DNA of 42,328 bases from an uncultured Clostridia bacterium (GCA_934489015.1 CAKSSN010000022.1:1-42328), one strand, 5' to 3'. Counted from the stretch's first letter, positions 16,572 through 26,787 are shown. Notes: generated by a model from the sequence alone, not told the origin. Numbers and translations: made by a program.

Positions 16572-19442
16572 ATGAGAAAAAAACTACTATCATTGGTGTT
16601 GGTTGTGGCAATGCTTTGCACGATATGCACATGTGTGTTTGCATTTGAGGTTTCGGATGCGGGGGATTTAGCTCCTAAAGTTGTAGATGCAATTACTTAC
16701 AAAAATGGAAACAATAAGCTTGGTATTGCGGTAATCTGCGATATCCCCGAATCAATTGTAACATCAGCAACTATAAAGCTCTATGACGCATCAAATACCG
16801 AGCTTTACACAAAAACCATAACAGCGTCCGCTGACCTTAAAGCTCCTGAAGTTAATTGGGTAACAAGCGGTGCAAGAGCTTGCTGGGAATTTTGGGAGGT
16901 TTCCAACATGACAGCAGGTTCAACCTATAAAGCTGTTATAACTCTTTCGGACGGTACAAATAACGGAACAGCAACAATTGATAATATTGAAATGCCTGCA
17001 GGTGGCTATGAAAAAGCTTACAGCGGGTACAGCTTCGGACGTAATAGCTGTTTTTACGGAATAAGCGGCGAGAGGGTTCCGTTTGCCAAAATAACCGTAG
17101 ATGATACCTTTGCATATACGGGAGCTAATTCGCTTAAATATCAGTCTTACGGTTTCATGGAGCATTCAATGCTATCAAGCCGCTATGACTGGAATACAAG
17201 GGTTACATGGGCGAACTCAATCAACTTTGGCTTTAACGACGGAACATACTGGGAATACTCATTTGTATTTACCGATAAGGGCACATGGGATACTATCCCA
17301 ACCTGTGTGGCAAATCCCAACAATAAAGGAAAAATAACCGACTATGCTAAAAATGTAGACATAGGAGGCATGGGTACAGTTAAAGAAACCGTTGAGCCGA
17401 TAGACAACGGCTGGTATAGATATACAGGTGTATTCAGCGGCAGCGGACAAGGCTTAAGCAAGAACCCGATAATTCAGGCGCCGCACGGTATCGATGTCCA
17501 GCTTTGGTTTGACAATATTCAGCTCAGAAAGATTACTGACTATGATGCAACAACAGGTACATATTCAAATCTTGAAAGTAACGTGCTGTTAGGAAGTGGT
17601 TTTGAAACAAAGGTCTCTAACCTCAGAATGGTCAAGGAAAAGGTTCTCACATGGTCGTTGGAGGACAGCGCATATTTTGCAAAGCTTACAATTGCAAAGG
17701 ATGGTGTGACAATAGGCGAAATAGACGGAACGAAGACTGCAAAGGGCGTGCAGGCAACCACATACACAATTGCTGATGAAGATTGGGATATTAATTCAAC
17801 CTATACGGTTACGGCAGCGACAGGTGCAGGCTACGCACATGTATATCATTCTCCCACAGCAGGCAAAGAGGGCGAGGCAGTTTCTATAAAGGGGCTTTCG
17901 GAAATTATTATAGATAATTATAACGGTGCTGCGCCGGTTGATGCGATTGCGACAAATTCAGGTGACGGAATTATAGACGTTGTCTGGAATATGCCGATAT
18001 CAGGCAAGGCTGTTCTGAAAACAACAGCAGAGCTTTTAGATGCGGACGGAGATACAATAGCGTCCAATATTGTTACAGCTCAGGCAGGGCAGAAGAATGT
18101 TTACACAACTTTCCGTGCAGTGGATAAGACGGCGAAATACAGTGTAAAAATTACTGCCGTATATGATGATCTCAGTGCAGGTGTCGCTACAATTGATGGA
18201 GTATATGCAGACGCAGAAAAAACAGGAAGTGACGTATCGGGAAGCAATATCTTTAAGGACATGGTATACGGAAACTGGTGGGCAATAGCAAAAAGTTCAA
18301 ACGGCAGATTGATATATGATATAACCTATGATACCGAGAATAAAAAAGCTGATCACGGGTCATTAAAGATTGATTTTAGAGGTGCGATAGTTACAAACAG
18401 CGCCACCGGCACAGAAAGCTTTTCGGATAACCATGCAGCAAGCTATGGAAACACATACCTTTTGATTAATAACATTGCAGGTGTTGAACAGGGTAAGTAT
18501 TATGAAATAGAATATACCTATAAATCAACACCGAGAAGCGGCTTTGGCGACGGGGTTGCGCTGCCGAGATTCTGCGGCGGCACAGATACTACAAAGAGTA
18601 TAGGAAAAACTGCTGACTATGTAGCCATCGGAACTGAAACAGATGCGGAAGGAAATACGACCGATGTTTACACACTGAGTGAAACTGATGACAATGGCTG
18701 GACAACTGTAAAGGCACTTTACAAGGCAACATCAAATGCTTCATTCTATTTCAGCATAATCAATGAGTGGAATGCAAGAAGAGTTTTGTGGTTAGACAGT
18801 GCAACATTAAAGGAAGCAGTCTATGATGAGACAAACAAGAGCTATACAGTAACAGGCAATAACCTTCTTGTCGGCGGTGACTTTGACTTTGAAGTTAAAG
18901 ATGCTGTTATGGAGGTTGATAACGGTATCGGGATTATTACATGGACCGAACCTTATCCGGAAATGGTACATAAGGTAAAAATATACACAGCTGACGGCAC
19001 TTTTATTGATGAAGTTGTAGGAGGAACAAACTTTGCAACAGTTGCGGATTATTCAAAGGAGTATATACTCAAGGTTGTAACTCGAAATGCATCCAAGATA
19101 TCAACTGTTGAAACCCCGGGTGTTATGGTAGCGAGAGCCGAAGATGTTCCCGAAATAGAGATTGGGGAAATTTCGCTTGATAAAAATGGTACAAAAGCAA
19201 ACGCTTCTGTAACCGTAAAGAACAATAAGCTTCCGAGTTTATCTGCAATGCTTATTATTGCGGAATATGAGGGCAATACATTTGTTAAGCTTATAAGCGT
19301 AAAAACCACGCTATCAGCAGGCGATCCTCAGGAAATACTTTCAGACGAATTAACTCTTAATAAGGAAGGAAATACCGTAAAGGCATTTTTGTTTGAGAGC
19401 TACAGTTCAATGAAGCCGTTGGCAAAAAGCGTTATGAAATAA
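16572..19442 (+). CDS. Large exported non-catalytic protein with duplicated binding units
   Basis: This 956-residue protein has a signal peptide (about 1-24). It shows an internal duplication: each half has a ~170-residue jelly-roll-like domain (near 150-330 and 556-790), then a closing strand motif (SNVLLGSGFETKV and NNLLVGGDFDFEV), then an FN3-like domain. The last ~90 residues end in a beta domain with VKAFLFESYSSMKPL, a C-terminal module found on many clostridial and Paenibacillus exported proteins. No active-site pattern is visible. It is likely a multivalent glycan-binding protein; domain families are inferred from fold-like patterns only. The ribosome site is AAGGAGG. The upstream 183-bp gap has a small GAAA-tetraloop hairpin (16393-16406) and no convincing terminator. 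Confidence 0.78.
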   Translation: MRKKLLSLVLVVAMLCTICTCVFAFEVSDAGDLAPKVVDAITYKNGNNKLGIAVICDIPESIVTSATIKLYDASNTELYTKTITASADLKAPEVNWVTSGARACWEFWEVSNMTAGSTYKAVITLSDGTNNGTATIDNIEMPAGGYEKAYSGYSFGRNSCFYGISGERVPFAKITVDDTFAYTGANSLKYQSYGFMEHSMLSSRYDWNTRVTWANSINFGFNDGTYWEYSFVFTDKGTWDTIPTCVANPNNKGKITDYAKNVDIGGMGTVKETVEPIDNGWYRYTGVFSGSGQGLSKNPIIQAPHGIDVQLWFDNIQLRKITDYDATTGTYSNLESNVLLGSGFETKVSNLRMVKEKVLTWSLEDSAYFAKLTIAKDGVTIGEIDGTKTAKGVQATTYTIADEDWDINSTYTVTAATGAGYAHVYHSPTAGKEGEAVSIKGLSEIIIDNYNGAAPVDAIATNSGDGIIDVVWNMPISGKAVLKTTAELLDADGDTIASNIVTAQAGQKNVYTTFRAVDKTAKYSVKITAVYDDLSAGVATIDGVYADAEKTGSDVSGSNIFKDMVYGNWWAIAKSSNGRLIYDITYDTENKKADHGSLKIDFRGAIVTNSATGTESFSDNHAASYGNTYLLINNIAGVEQGKYYEIEYTYKSTPRSGFGDGVALPRFCGGTDTTKSIGKTADYVAIGTETDAEGNTTDVYTLSETDDNGWTTVKALYKATSNASFYFSIINEWNARRVLWLDSATLKEAVYDETNKSYTVTGNNLLVGGDFDFEVKDAVMEVDNGIGIITWTEPYPEMVHKVKIYTADGTFIDEVVGGTNFATVADYSKEYILKVVTRNASKISTVETPGVMVARAEDVPEIEIGEISLDKNGTKANASVTVKNNKLPSLSAMLIIAEYEGNTFVKLISVKTTLSAGDPQEILSDELTLNKEGNTVKAFLFESYSSMKPLAKSVMK

Positions 19443-19448
19443 TTTATG

Positions 19449-19479
19449 GCATATGCCGGAGCAAAACTCCGGCATATGC
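19449..19479 (+). other. Perfect 13-bp intercistronic hairpin
   Basis: GCATATGCCGGAG (19449-19461) pairs perfectly with 19467-19479 around a CAAAA loop. It starts 6 bp after a stop codon and lacks a T-run. It is probably an mRNA stabiliser or partial attenuator between the non-catalytic protein and the SLH enzyme. Confidence 0.6.
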
Positions 19480-19527
19480 AAAGCAAATGTGATGATATAA
19501 TTATGCAATATGGAAGGAATTATTACT

Positions 19528-22500
19528 ATGAAAAGAATAAAAGCATTTGCAGTTGCGTTAGTTAGCTCTATACTTGTACAGCTTGCTGCTATTCCCGTTT
19601 CGTATGCGTATGAGTCCTGTATGGTTGCAAATCCGGCATCAGCGGGTACAACAGCGGGCTGGACAGCATTGGTTTGGGCAGGTTGCAAGGCGGAGGCAAC
19701 ACTTGATGATGAAGTAAAATACAGCGGTACATCATCGCTCAAGATTACAAATCCCACACCATTCGGTGCAAATCTTTACATGCAGGCATATACCACGACC
19801 CAAAAGCTTAAAAAAGGAAAAACCTATCGTTACGGTGCAATGGTAAAGGCTAAAGATGCATCGGCTGTAAGCATTTATGTTCTTCAGGGTGTAAGTTCGG
19901 CAAAATCTTCACTTACACCGCTAACCAATACATATGACTGGCAAAAAATTGAAATCACTTATACATCAGTCGGAGATGGTGCCGCCGATATTCGTTTTCA
20001 ATGTGAGGACGCAACTGAAGGCTTTTGGATTGATGATGTGTTCTGCTATGAATATCAGGACGGCAAATATATAGGGAATAACTTGGTTTCAAATTCAGGC
20101 TTTGATGGTGCGGCACCATCGATAGATGTGGGCGAGCCTGATGTACCCGAGGTGAGTGCTTCGGAGCAGATAAAGATTCTTGAAGAAAAATATCAGGCAA
20201 TCAGGGAAAGTGCAGAATTTGATGCTGATGAAATTAAGGCTGTTATGGGTAACTTTAAGTTCATACCTATGAGCTATAAAAATGATTTGATAATAGACGG
20301 CGACGTATCCGACTGGTCCGGTATTACTCAAATAGGCTTGCCTACAAACTCAGAGCAGTATCGGATTTATAATGAGGGCACAGTGCCTGATGTGATCGGC
20401 AATTTTAAAATGGCGTACGATGAGAAAAATCTCTATCTTGCAGTAGAGGTGACAGATGACGTTCACTACACAATTGATAACGATAACTGCTGGCAGGCAG
20501 ACAGCTTACAGATAGCTTTGGGTACCGAGCAGGATGGCTACGGTGTTGAAATTAATATGACCCGCAATATGGAAACAGGCAAGGGCGGAGTTTATTCAGG
20601 CTCTTTGGATAAATTTGACCTGGAGACCATTGTGATGGTACCGTCGATTGACGGAAATACCGTAACCTACGAAATGGCTATTCCGTGGAAGATTCGTTGG
20701 AGCGAGGTTCCCGAGTCTATTATGTTTGATATTTTAATTAATGATAATGATAAAAGCGGCAGGGCATACGTTGTTGAGCTTGCCCCGGGTATTGCTGAAG
20801 GAAAAACAAATCTTGAATTCCCGAAGGCTGTCCCGGTAGATAAGGATTCCGGCTGGTACACATGGCTTGAAGGGTCGAAAAAGGTAAAAGCCGGAGAAGA
20901 CAACACTTATGATTTATATCTGGTTAATGAGGGTGAGGAGGCAAGCTTCACCATTACTCCACCCGACGGCGGAGAGGCAGAGACCGTAACCATCGGTAAG
21001 GGAAAAGGTATTCACAGGGGTTATAACGTGGTATTTTCAGGTTACGGAAAACAGAAATGCGAAGCGCATATTTTAAAGGGCGATGCGGAACAAAGCACAT
21101 CCTTACAGGTTGAAGTTGAGATGGGTGCTGATGATTACCGCAAATGGCTTGATAACGTAAAGGGTTATGCGAGCGAAATTGAAGCTTTGGTAGAGGAATG
21201 TACGCTTGTCGGAATAAATCCTGAATATGAAAAGCTTAATCTGGAGCTTTTAAAGTATTTCAGCGAAGAAATGGAAAAAGACATTGATAACAGCTTTTTC
21301 ATCTGGCTGGCATATACATATGATTCTCTGAGTGAGATATACAATAAGGCAAGAACAAACCTTAAAGCATATCTCTCTGGTGAAAAGGAACCGGAGATAG
21401 TTCCGATTTATGCGGGCGGAGACAGAGAGCCTGTTGGCTCGGTGTACTATGCAGAGGCTGATGTAAACGGCGTTAAGGAAAAACGTCCGATATTTTATGT
21501 CGGTTTCGGACACTTTGCATATGATGCAGAGTTTTATAAATCTCTTTCCGCAGATACTGCAACAATCGGTGACCATTGGGCATGGTTTATGATGTTTGAC
21601 CCTACAAAACAGCCTTATGTTAACAGAAATGCGAGTGCTTATGAACCTGCTCTGCTTCCGTTTTTAGAGGATTCGGCAGATAAAAATATCAAGATAGAAT
21701 ATCTTTTGGGTGTAGAAAAGGGGAATAAATATCTCACATCAGCCTATCCCGAAACAGCTCTTACAAAAGGCGGCGGTACTCTTAACTTTTATCATCCGAC
21801 TGTAAGAAAATATATTGAATGGGAAGCGGACAAGATGTTCCCTGAAATATTTTCCTATGGCTCTGTCGGCTCTGTTATAGTTTCAAACGAGCCAAGCTTT
21901 TTGTATACCGATAAGGAGGAGGCTTATCAGCCTTATTGGGCCGCGCATTTGGCAGAGGTATATAAGGGCGACATAAATTACCTGAACAAGACCTATGGTA
22001 CGGATTATAAGGATTTCCTTAGTGTTGCACGACCCGCAGAGCCTGAGGCAAGTGCGTGGTATTATGACTGGCAGGCATTCAACAACAAGCTTTTCGCAGA
22101 TTATGTGGGATTTTATACGGATTTAGTGCATAAATATGACCCGGATATGCCTGTACATGTAAAAATGAGACCGTTAGCATCGTCTCAGGATTCTGCCAAG
22201 CATATCTTCTTGGATTACGGCGCAGGTATTGAAGAACTTGCAAAGGTAACTACGGTAAATGGCTGTGATGCTCACTCTTATTACAATGCAGCGAGCTGGG
22301 AACCGCAGGAAAAATCAATGCAGTATGATATGCTACGGGGTATCCGTAATGCACCCGTATACAATACAGAGGACCATATAATTGTCGACGGAAATACATA
22401 TATGGGCTATGAGCAGGCAGATCATGTTGAGGGAGACCTCTGGCAGGGCGCAATTCACGGAAGAGCGGTATCGGATATCTGGTACTGGTCAAAAAGCTAT

Positions 22501-23862
22501 AACGCAAGCAATTTAAACTATGGTATGTGGCCGTTCAGACCGGACTGTGTTGAGGCTGTCGGCAGAACTCATTATGACCTTAATAGGCTTGGCTATGAGG
22601 TGGCTGCATTTGCAAACAAAAAGCCGAGAAGTGCTGTGCTTTATTCTGTAGGCTCAAGAGTTTTTGACAAACCGCATATGTGTGCATTGTATGAAGCTTA
22701 TTCCGATTTGCTGAATAACGGCGAAACTGTTAAATATATTGCAGACACCACATCATCCGACGTATTTGAATGTGAAACTCTCTTCGTTCCGTATGTTAAG
22801 CATACAACAACTGAGGTTGTGGATAATATTTACAGCTTTATTCAAAAGGGCGGTAAGGTTGTATTGCTTGGAAGTGATTGTCTGAAATATGATGTGCATA
22901 ATTATCCGCAGGATGAGGCAAAGCTTGACTATATTTATAAAAATTCGCAGATTGTTGAATTTAACGAGGACGGCTCATATGTGATTTCGCAGGATTCAAA
23001 GGACTTGATTGAAAAGGCGGTAATAAATACTCTTGAAGCTATAGGAACACAACTTGTATTGACCGATGCTTCTACGGGTGAGCGTATTAAGGATGTTGAA
23101 TACACATCTGTTGAATATGATGGCAAAACTCTTGTTAATGTTATCAGCTATGGTGATTGGGGTGCTGACAAGGAGGTCAAGATACTGTATAACGGTGCCG
23201 AAATTTCCGAATCTCTCGACTTGAGAACAAATACCAGCTATGGAAAGGTTGTAACATTAGAGAGAAGTATACCGCTATTGCTTGAGCTTAATGCAGGCGA
23301 GGGTGAACAGGTGCTTCCGTTTGACGATATAAAAGGACATTGGGGTAAGGAAAATATAACAGCTCTCTATGATAAGGGAATGGTACACGGAGTCGGTAAC
23401 CGTATGTTTATGCCTGATTCTGATGTTACGGTTGCAGAATTTCTTACGATGATGGAAAATGCGGTTGGTCTTGAAAAGAAGGCATACACATTAGAACTGT
23501 CAGATGTTAGCAGTGATGCATGGTACGCCTCTGCCGTTCAGACGGCATATGAGGCAGGTATGCTAAATACCTTAATAAAAGACAATAAACTATCGCCTGA
23601 CAGAGCTATTACACGCGAGGAAATGTGTGCGGTTGCTGTAAGTGCGTACGAATATGCCGCAGAAAAAGAGCTTTCAACAGGTACGGCTGTATTCGATGAT
23701 AATGCGGATATTGGCACGGAATTTCAAATGTATATAAATAAGGCATATGCGAATAAGTTTATATATGGTGCGGGTAATAATAAATTTATCCCTAAAGACA
23801 GTGCTTCAAGGGCTGAAGCGGTAACAATAATACTTAATATATTAAATGTAAAGAACAGTTAA
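19528..23862 (+). CDS. SLH-anchored GH42-like (clan GH-A) glycoside hydrolase with binding modules
   Basis: This 1444-residue surface enzyme has a signal peptide; a CBM4/9-like domain (~30-180); a CBM9/DOMON-like domain (~250-436, starting IIDGDVSDW); a helical linker region (~500-640); a clan GH-A barrel (~650-1050); a GATase-like fold resembling the GH42 trimerisation domain (~1050-1170, IQKGGKVVLLG); a small beta domain; and three SLH repeats (~1265-1444). Candidate acid/base is E788 in VSNEPSF and candidate nucleophile E948 in VYNTEDHII, 160 residues apart as in GH42. It probably trims galactose- or arabinose-like residues from a surface-bound polymer; the exact family and substrate are unknown. 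The ATG at 19528 follows GGAAGGA; an in-frame ATG at 19510 lies before that site and is disfavoured. It is the paralogue of the next gene. Confidence 0.85.
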   Translation: MKRIKAFAVALVSSILVQLAAIPVSYAYESCMVANPASAGTTAGWTALVWAGCKAEATLDDEVKYSGTSSLKITNPTPFGANLYMQAYTTTQKLKKGKTYRYGAMVKAKDASAVSIYVLQGVSSAKSSLTPLTNTYDWQKIEITYTSVGDGAADIRFQCEDATEGFWIDDVFCYEYQDGKYIGNNLVSNSGFDGAAPSIDVGEPDVPEVSASEQIKILEEKYQAIRESAEFDADEIKAVMGNFKFIPMSYKNDLIIDGDVSDWSGITQIGLPTNSEQYRIYNEGTVPDVIGNFKMAYDEKNLYLAVEVTDDVHYTIDNDNCWQADSLQIALGTEQDGYGVEINMTRNMETGKGGVYSGSLDKFDLETIVMVPSIDGNTVTYEMAIPWKIRWSEVPESIMFDILINDNDKSGRAYVVELAPGIAEGKTNLEFPKAVPVDKDSGWYTWLEGSKKVKAGEDNTYDLYLVNEGEEASFTITPPDGGEAETVTIGKGKGIHRGYNVVFSGYGKQKCEAHILKGDAEQSTSLQVEVEMGADDYRKWLDNVKGYASEIEALVEECTLVGINPEYEKLNLELLKYFSEEMEKDIDNSFFIWLAYTYDSLSEIYNKARTNLKAYLSGEKEPEIVPIYAGGDREPVGSVYYAEADVNGVKEKRPIFYVGFGHFAYDAEFYKSLSADTATIGDHWAWFMMFDPTKQPYVNRNASAYEPALLPFLEDSADKNIKIEYLLGVEKGNKYLTSAYPETALTKGGGTLNFYHPTVRKYIEWEADKMFPEIFSYGSVGSVIVSNEPSFLYTDKEEAYQPYWAAHLAEVYKGDINYLNKTYGTDYKDFLSVARPAEPEASAWYYDWQAFNNKLFADYVGFYTDLVHKYDPDMPVHVKMRPLASSQDSAKHIFLDYGAGIEELAKVTTVNGCDAHSYYNAASWEPQEKSMQYDMLRGIRNAPVYNTEDHIIVDGNTYMGYEQADHVEGDLWQGAIHGRAVSDIWYWSKSYNASNLNYGMWPFRPDCVEAVGRTHYDLNRLGYEVAAFANKKPRSAVLYSVGSRVFDKPHMCALYEAYSDLLNNGETVKYIADTTSSDVFECETLFVPYVKHTTTEVVDNIYSFIQKGGKVVLLGSDCLKYDVHNYPQDEAKLDYIYKNSQIVEFNEDGSYVISQDSKDLIEKAVINTLEAIGTQLVLTDASTGERIKDVEYTSVEYDGKTLVNVISYGDWGADKEVKILYNGAEISESLDLRTNTSYGKVVTLERSIPLLLELNAGEGEQVLPFDDIKGHWGKENITALYDKGMVHGVGNRMFMPDSDVTVAEFLTMMENAVGLEKKAYTLELSDVSSDAWYASAVQTAYEAGMLNTLIKDNKLSPDRAITREEMCAVAVSAYEYAAEKELSTGTAVFDDNADIGTEFQMYINKAYANKFIYGAGNNKFIPKDSASRAEAVTIILNILNVKNS

Positions 23863-23871
23863 TTTGAGTGA

Positions 23872-23907
23872 AGCGCTTGTCGGGAAGCACATTTTTCGGC
23901 AAGCGCT
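23872..23907 (+). other. Intercistronic hairpin between the two GH42-like genes
   Basis: AGCGCTTG (23872-23879) pairs perfectly with CAAGCGCT (23900-23907), and the pairing continues inward with G-U wobbles. No T-run follows. It is the third such hairpin in this operon and probably modulates stability or levels of the flanking messages. Confidence 0.55.
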
Positions 23908-23940
23908 GAAAGCATAAAGGGTACGGTGATTTTTATTGTG

Positions 23941-26769
23941 ATGAAAAAAATATTCTGTTTTATTATATGTATTCTGGCTGTAATTAATGGTTTCTGTGCA
24001 AGTGCATATGATGCAGCTGTATATCAAAACCATATAGATGAAATCGATTCGCTGCTAAAGATGTGCGAGGCAAAAAATTTAAATGTAAATTATGAGCGTT
24101 CAGCCTATATTACACTATCAGAATTTAAAGAATATATGGAAAAGGATATCGCCTCAGGCGCTCCCGAAGATCAAATTAAATATAATGATGCATATCTTGA
24201 AAGCTTATATACCGACACAAAGCAAGCTCTTGAAGGATATCTTGACGGTAGTATGATACCAAGGGCATCCGGTCAGAAAACAAATAGCTTTGGAAGAAAT
24301 GTTAAAGGTAAAAAATTGGTTGATTCTGATGGTAATCCGATTTTTTCTGTCGGCTTTGGACATTTTTACGGAGTAGTAACAGACTGCGAAACACTTGTGG
24401 ATTGGGGTATGGACAATATTGCGGTTGAAATATGTCCGATCTGGACAACACGAAAAACGGATATATGCAATTTTCAGCTTACACCATATACAACAGCTAC
24501 AATTTCAGCCGATACAAACGGCTATGAGGGAAGTTGTCTGAAAATTGTAAATGCCGAAAGCGGTGAGAGCAGTTTTTCGCAGCTTGTACAGGTAGAGCCA
24601 AATACATCATATACTGTTACAGCATATGCAAAATGTGACGAGCCATATTCGAGATTTTGGATGGGAAATAGTACTGATTGGAAGATAATAAACAACACAT
24701 GGCAGAAATTCACATGGGATATCACGACCGGTACCGATGAGTGGTTTTATGCTCTTAAATTTGGTATAAGTGCAAAGACAACCGGCTTTTATATAGATAA
24801 TATAATTATGGAAGTCAATGGCGAAAACAAAGTGCTTAACGGAGATTTTAAAAAGGGTAAAGGGTATTATTTCCATAATACATATAAACACATTTTTGAC
24901 GCTCTTCAGGCTGCGCAGGATAATAATGCGGCGTGTAACGTACTTTTTCAGTCGGTATATATGCCTACCTGGTGGGGGGAGGTTTACCCCGAAACAACAG
25001 ACTTATCGAGAGACGGATACTATAACGATTTCGGCGTTATAATCAATCATAATACTATGATTGAATTTTATAAGGAATTTTATGCATTTACAGCACATAT
25101 GCTGAAAAAATATGATTCTTTATCAAGTATAATTTTAGCAAATGAGCCGAGATATGAAACTCTTTGCGCTCCTGATTTTTATAATCCAAAATTTGCAAAG
25201 TGGCTTAAAGAGGAATACTCTGCAGATATTAATAAGCTGAATTCAGCATATGATACAGAGTATACTGATTTTAATCAGGTAAAAATGCCGGAGCATTTCT
25301 ATCAGGAAAATAAAACCTATACACCGCTTGATTATGACTGGCTTTGCTTTAATCAGGATATGGTGACGGAATTCTTTACTGCTGTATCCGGTGCCGTGCG
25401 GTCGGAAACCGATGTGCCGGTCAGTATCAAAGCAGAGAATCCTCTTGTTCTGCAATCTTATCAGATAGGCTTGCAAAGGAATTTGCGTTATGGAATTAAT
25501 GTGGAAAAATTAAGTCCGGCGTTTGATATAGCAGGCTGTGATAATTACTGTGTATATAATTGGAAGGAAACAAGAAGCGACACAATGGCATGGTATGATA
25601 TGCTGGTATCCCTGACCGGAAAACCCGTATACAACAGTGAGGAGCATATTATTCCTGACAACAGTTATTACTATGGTCCGGAGCAGGCTCGGTATGTAAG
25701 ATATAATCTGTGGCAGGGCGCAGTGCATGGAAAAGTAATGTCTTCATTATGGACTTATTCGCGCCCGTCCGATACTTTAGATACGGTTTTAGGAAGACCT
25801 GATTGTATGTATGAGGCGGCAAAAACGGCATGGCATCTAAGAGACAATACAGATATTCTTTATAAAATGCTTGATAAAGCGCCGAAAATTGCACTTTTAT
25901 ACTCACAAAGCTCAAGAATTTATTCGCCGAGGGAGTACTCTCAGAGTTTATACAGTGCATATCAGTATGCTGTGTCCACCGGTGCTAAGGCAGGATTTGT
26001 TACAGATGAGGATATTTCAAAGCTTGAACGGTATCAGGTTTTAATTCTTCCGAACACAAGCTATATAACTTCAGAAGCACTGAACGGAATAAGAAGCTTT
26101 ATCCAAAATGGCGGAACGGTTATAAGACTCGGAGAATGCTTTAAAGGAGACGAACACAAGCAAAATCTTGACAGTGATGCAGTAAGCTACATAGTACAAA
26201 ACTCAATACAGTCCAATGATTTAATAGCAGAACTGAATAATGCAGTTTCTTCAAAAGTACAGCTTACCGATACAAACGGTAATCCGGTGGCGGGACTTGA
26301 TATGCAATATTCAGTCAAAGCGGGCAGAGTATATGTAAATATATGCAATATTACAAATAAGCCGATTAACTTTAATCTGAGCTATAACGGTGAAGCAATT
26401 ACATCTGCTGTCAGCGAGCTTGAAAATTCGGAAATTACAAGCTTTATTGCAGAACCGACAGTTCCTATGCTTTTAAGCTTTGATTCAAACGAGGATATTG
26501 TGAGCTTTGAAATACTTTCCTTTAAAGACGGAACGGCAGAGGTCAAGAGTAATTGCACCAATTATTGTAACGCAACGGTAGCAGTTGTTTTGAAGGACAA
26601 GAGCGGAAATATTAAAGGTATAGCAGCGAACACTAAAAGATATAGACCGGGAGAGATAAAGAAAATTACAACCGTATTTTCTGATAAATCCGATGAAGAT
26701 ACGCTTTATGTAAAAGTGTGGAAATCATTGGAGGATAGAACTGAGTTGGATACAGTACATTCATATTAA
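23941..26769 (+). CDS. Exported GH42-like (clan GH-A) hydrolase with domain inserted in barrel
   Basis: This 942-residue paralogue of the preceding enzyme has a signal peptide ending near ASAYDA, a short helical pre-domain (~30-115), then the barrel starting at PIFSVGFGHF (~132). A CBM4/9-like beta domain (~175-305; VEPNTSYTVTAYAKC, FYIDNIIM, VLNGDFKKG) interrupts the barrel after its first strand. The barrel then resumes, with candidate acid/base E402 (LANEPRYE) and nucleophile E567 (VYNSEEHII). A GATase-like domain follows (~650-780, IQNGGTVIRLG), then a C-terminal beta region. It has no SLH repeats, so it is either released or held by partners. The start is ambiguous: ATG at 23941 gives a standard signal peptide but lies 19 bp from AAAGGG; GTG at 23926 is closer. 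The substrate is unknown. Confidence 0.83.
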   Translation: MKKIFCFIICILAVINGFCASAYDAAVYQNHIDEIDSLLKMCEAKNLNVNYERSAYITLSEFKEYMEKDIASGAPEDQIKYNDAYLESLYTDTKQALEGYLDGSMIPRASGQKTNSFGRNVKGKKLVDSDGNPIFSVGFGHFYGVVTDCETLVDWGMDNIAVEICPIWTTRKTDICNFQLTPYTTATISADTNGYEGSCLKIVNAESGESSFSQLVQVEPNTSYTVTAYAKCDEPYSRFWMGNSTDWKIINNTWQKFTWDITTGTDEWFYALKFGISAKTTGFYIDNIIMEVNGENKVLNGDFKKGKGYYFHNTYKHIFDALQAAQDNNAACNVLFQSVYMPTWWGEVYPETTDLSRDGYYNDFGVIINHNTMIEFYKEFYAFTAHMLKKYDSLSSIILANEPRYETLCAPDFYNPKFAKWLKEEYSADINKLNSAYDTEYTDFNQVKMPEHFYQENKTYTPLDYDWLCFNQDMVTEFFTAVSGAVRSETDVPVSIKAENPLVLQSYQIGLQRNLRYGINVEKLSPAFDIAGCDNYCVYNWKETRSDTMAWYDMLVSLTGKPVYNSEEHIIPDNSYYYGPEQARYVRYNLWQGAVHGKVMSSLWTYSRPSDTLDTVLGRPDCMYEAAKTAWHLRDNTDILYKMLDKAPKIALLYSQSSRIYSPREYSQSLYSAYQYAVSTGAKAGFVTDEDISKLERYQVLILPNTSYITSEALNGIRSFIQNGGTVIRLGECFKGDEHKQNLDSDAVSYIVQNSIQSNDLIAELNNAVSSKVQLTDTNGNPVAGLDMQYSVKAGRVYVNICNITNKPINFNLSYNGEAITSAVSELENSEITSFIAEPTVPMLLSFDSNEDIVSFEILSFKDGTAEVKSNCTNYCNATVAVVLKDKSGNIKGIAANTKRYRPGEIKKITTVFSDKSDEDTLYVKVWKSLEDRTELDTVHSY

Positions 26770-26787
26770 TGAGGAGATGCAGTTAAA

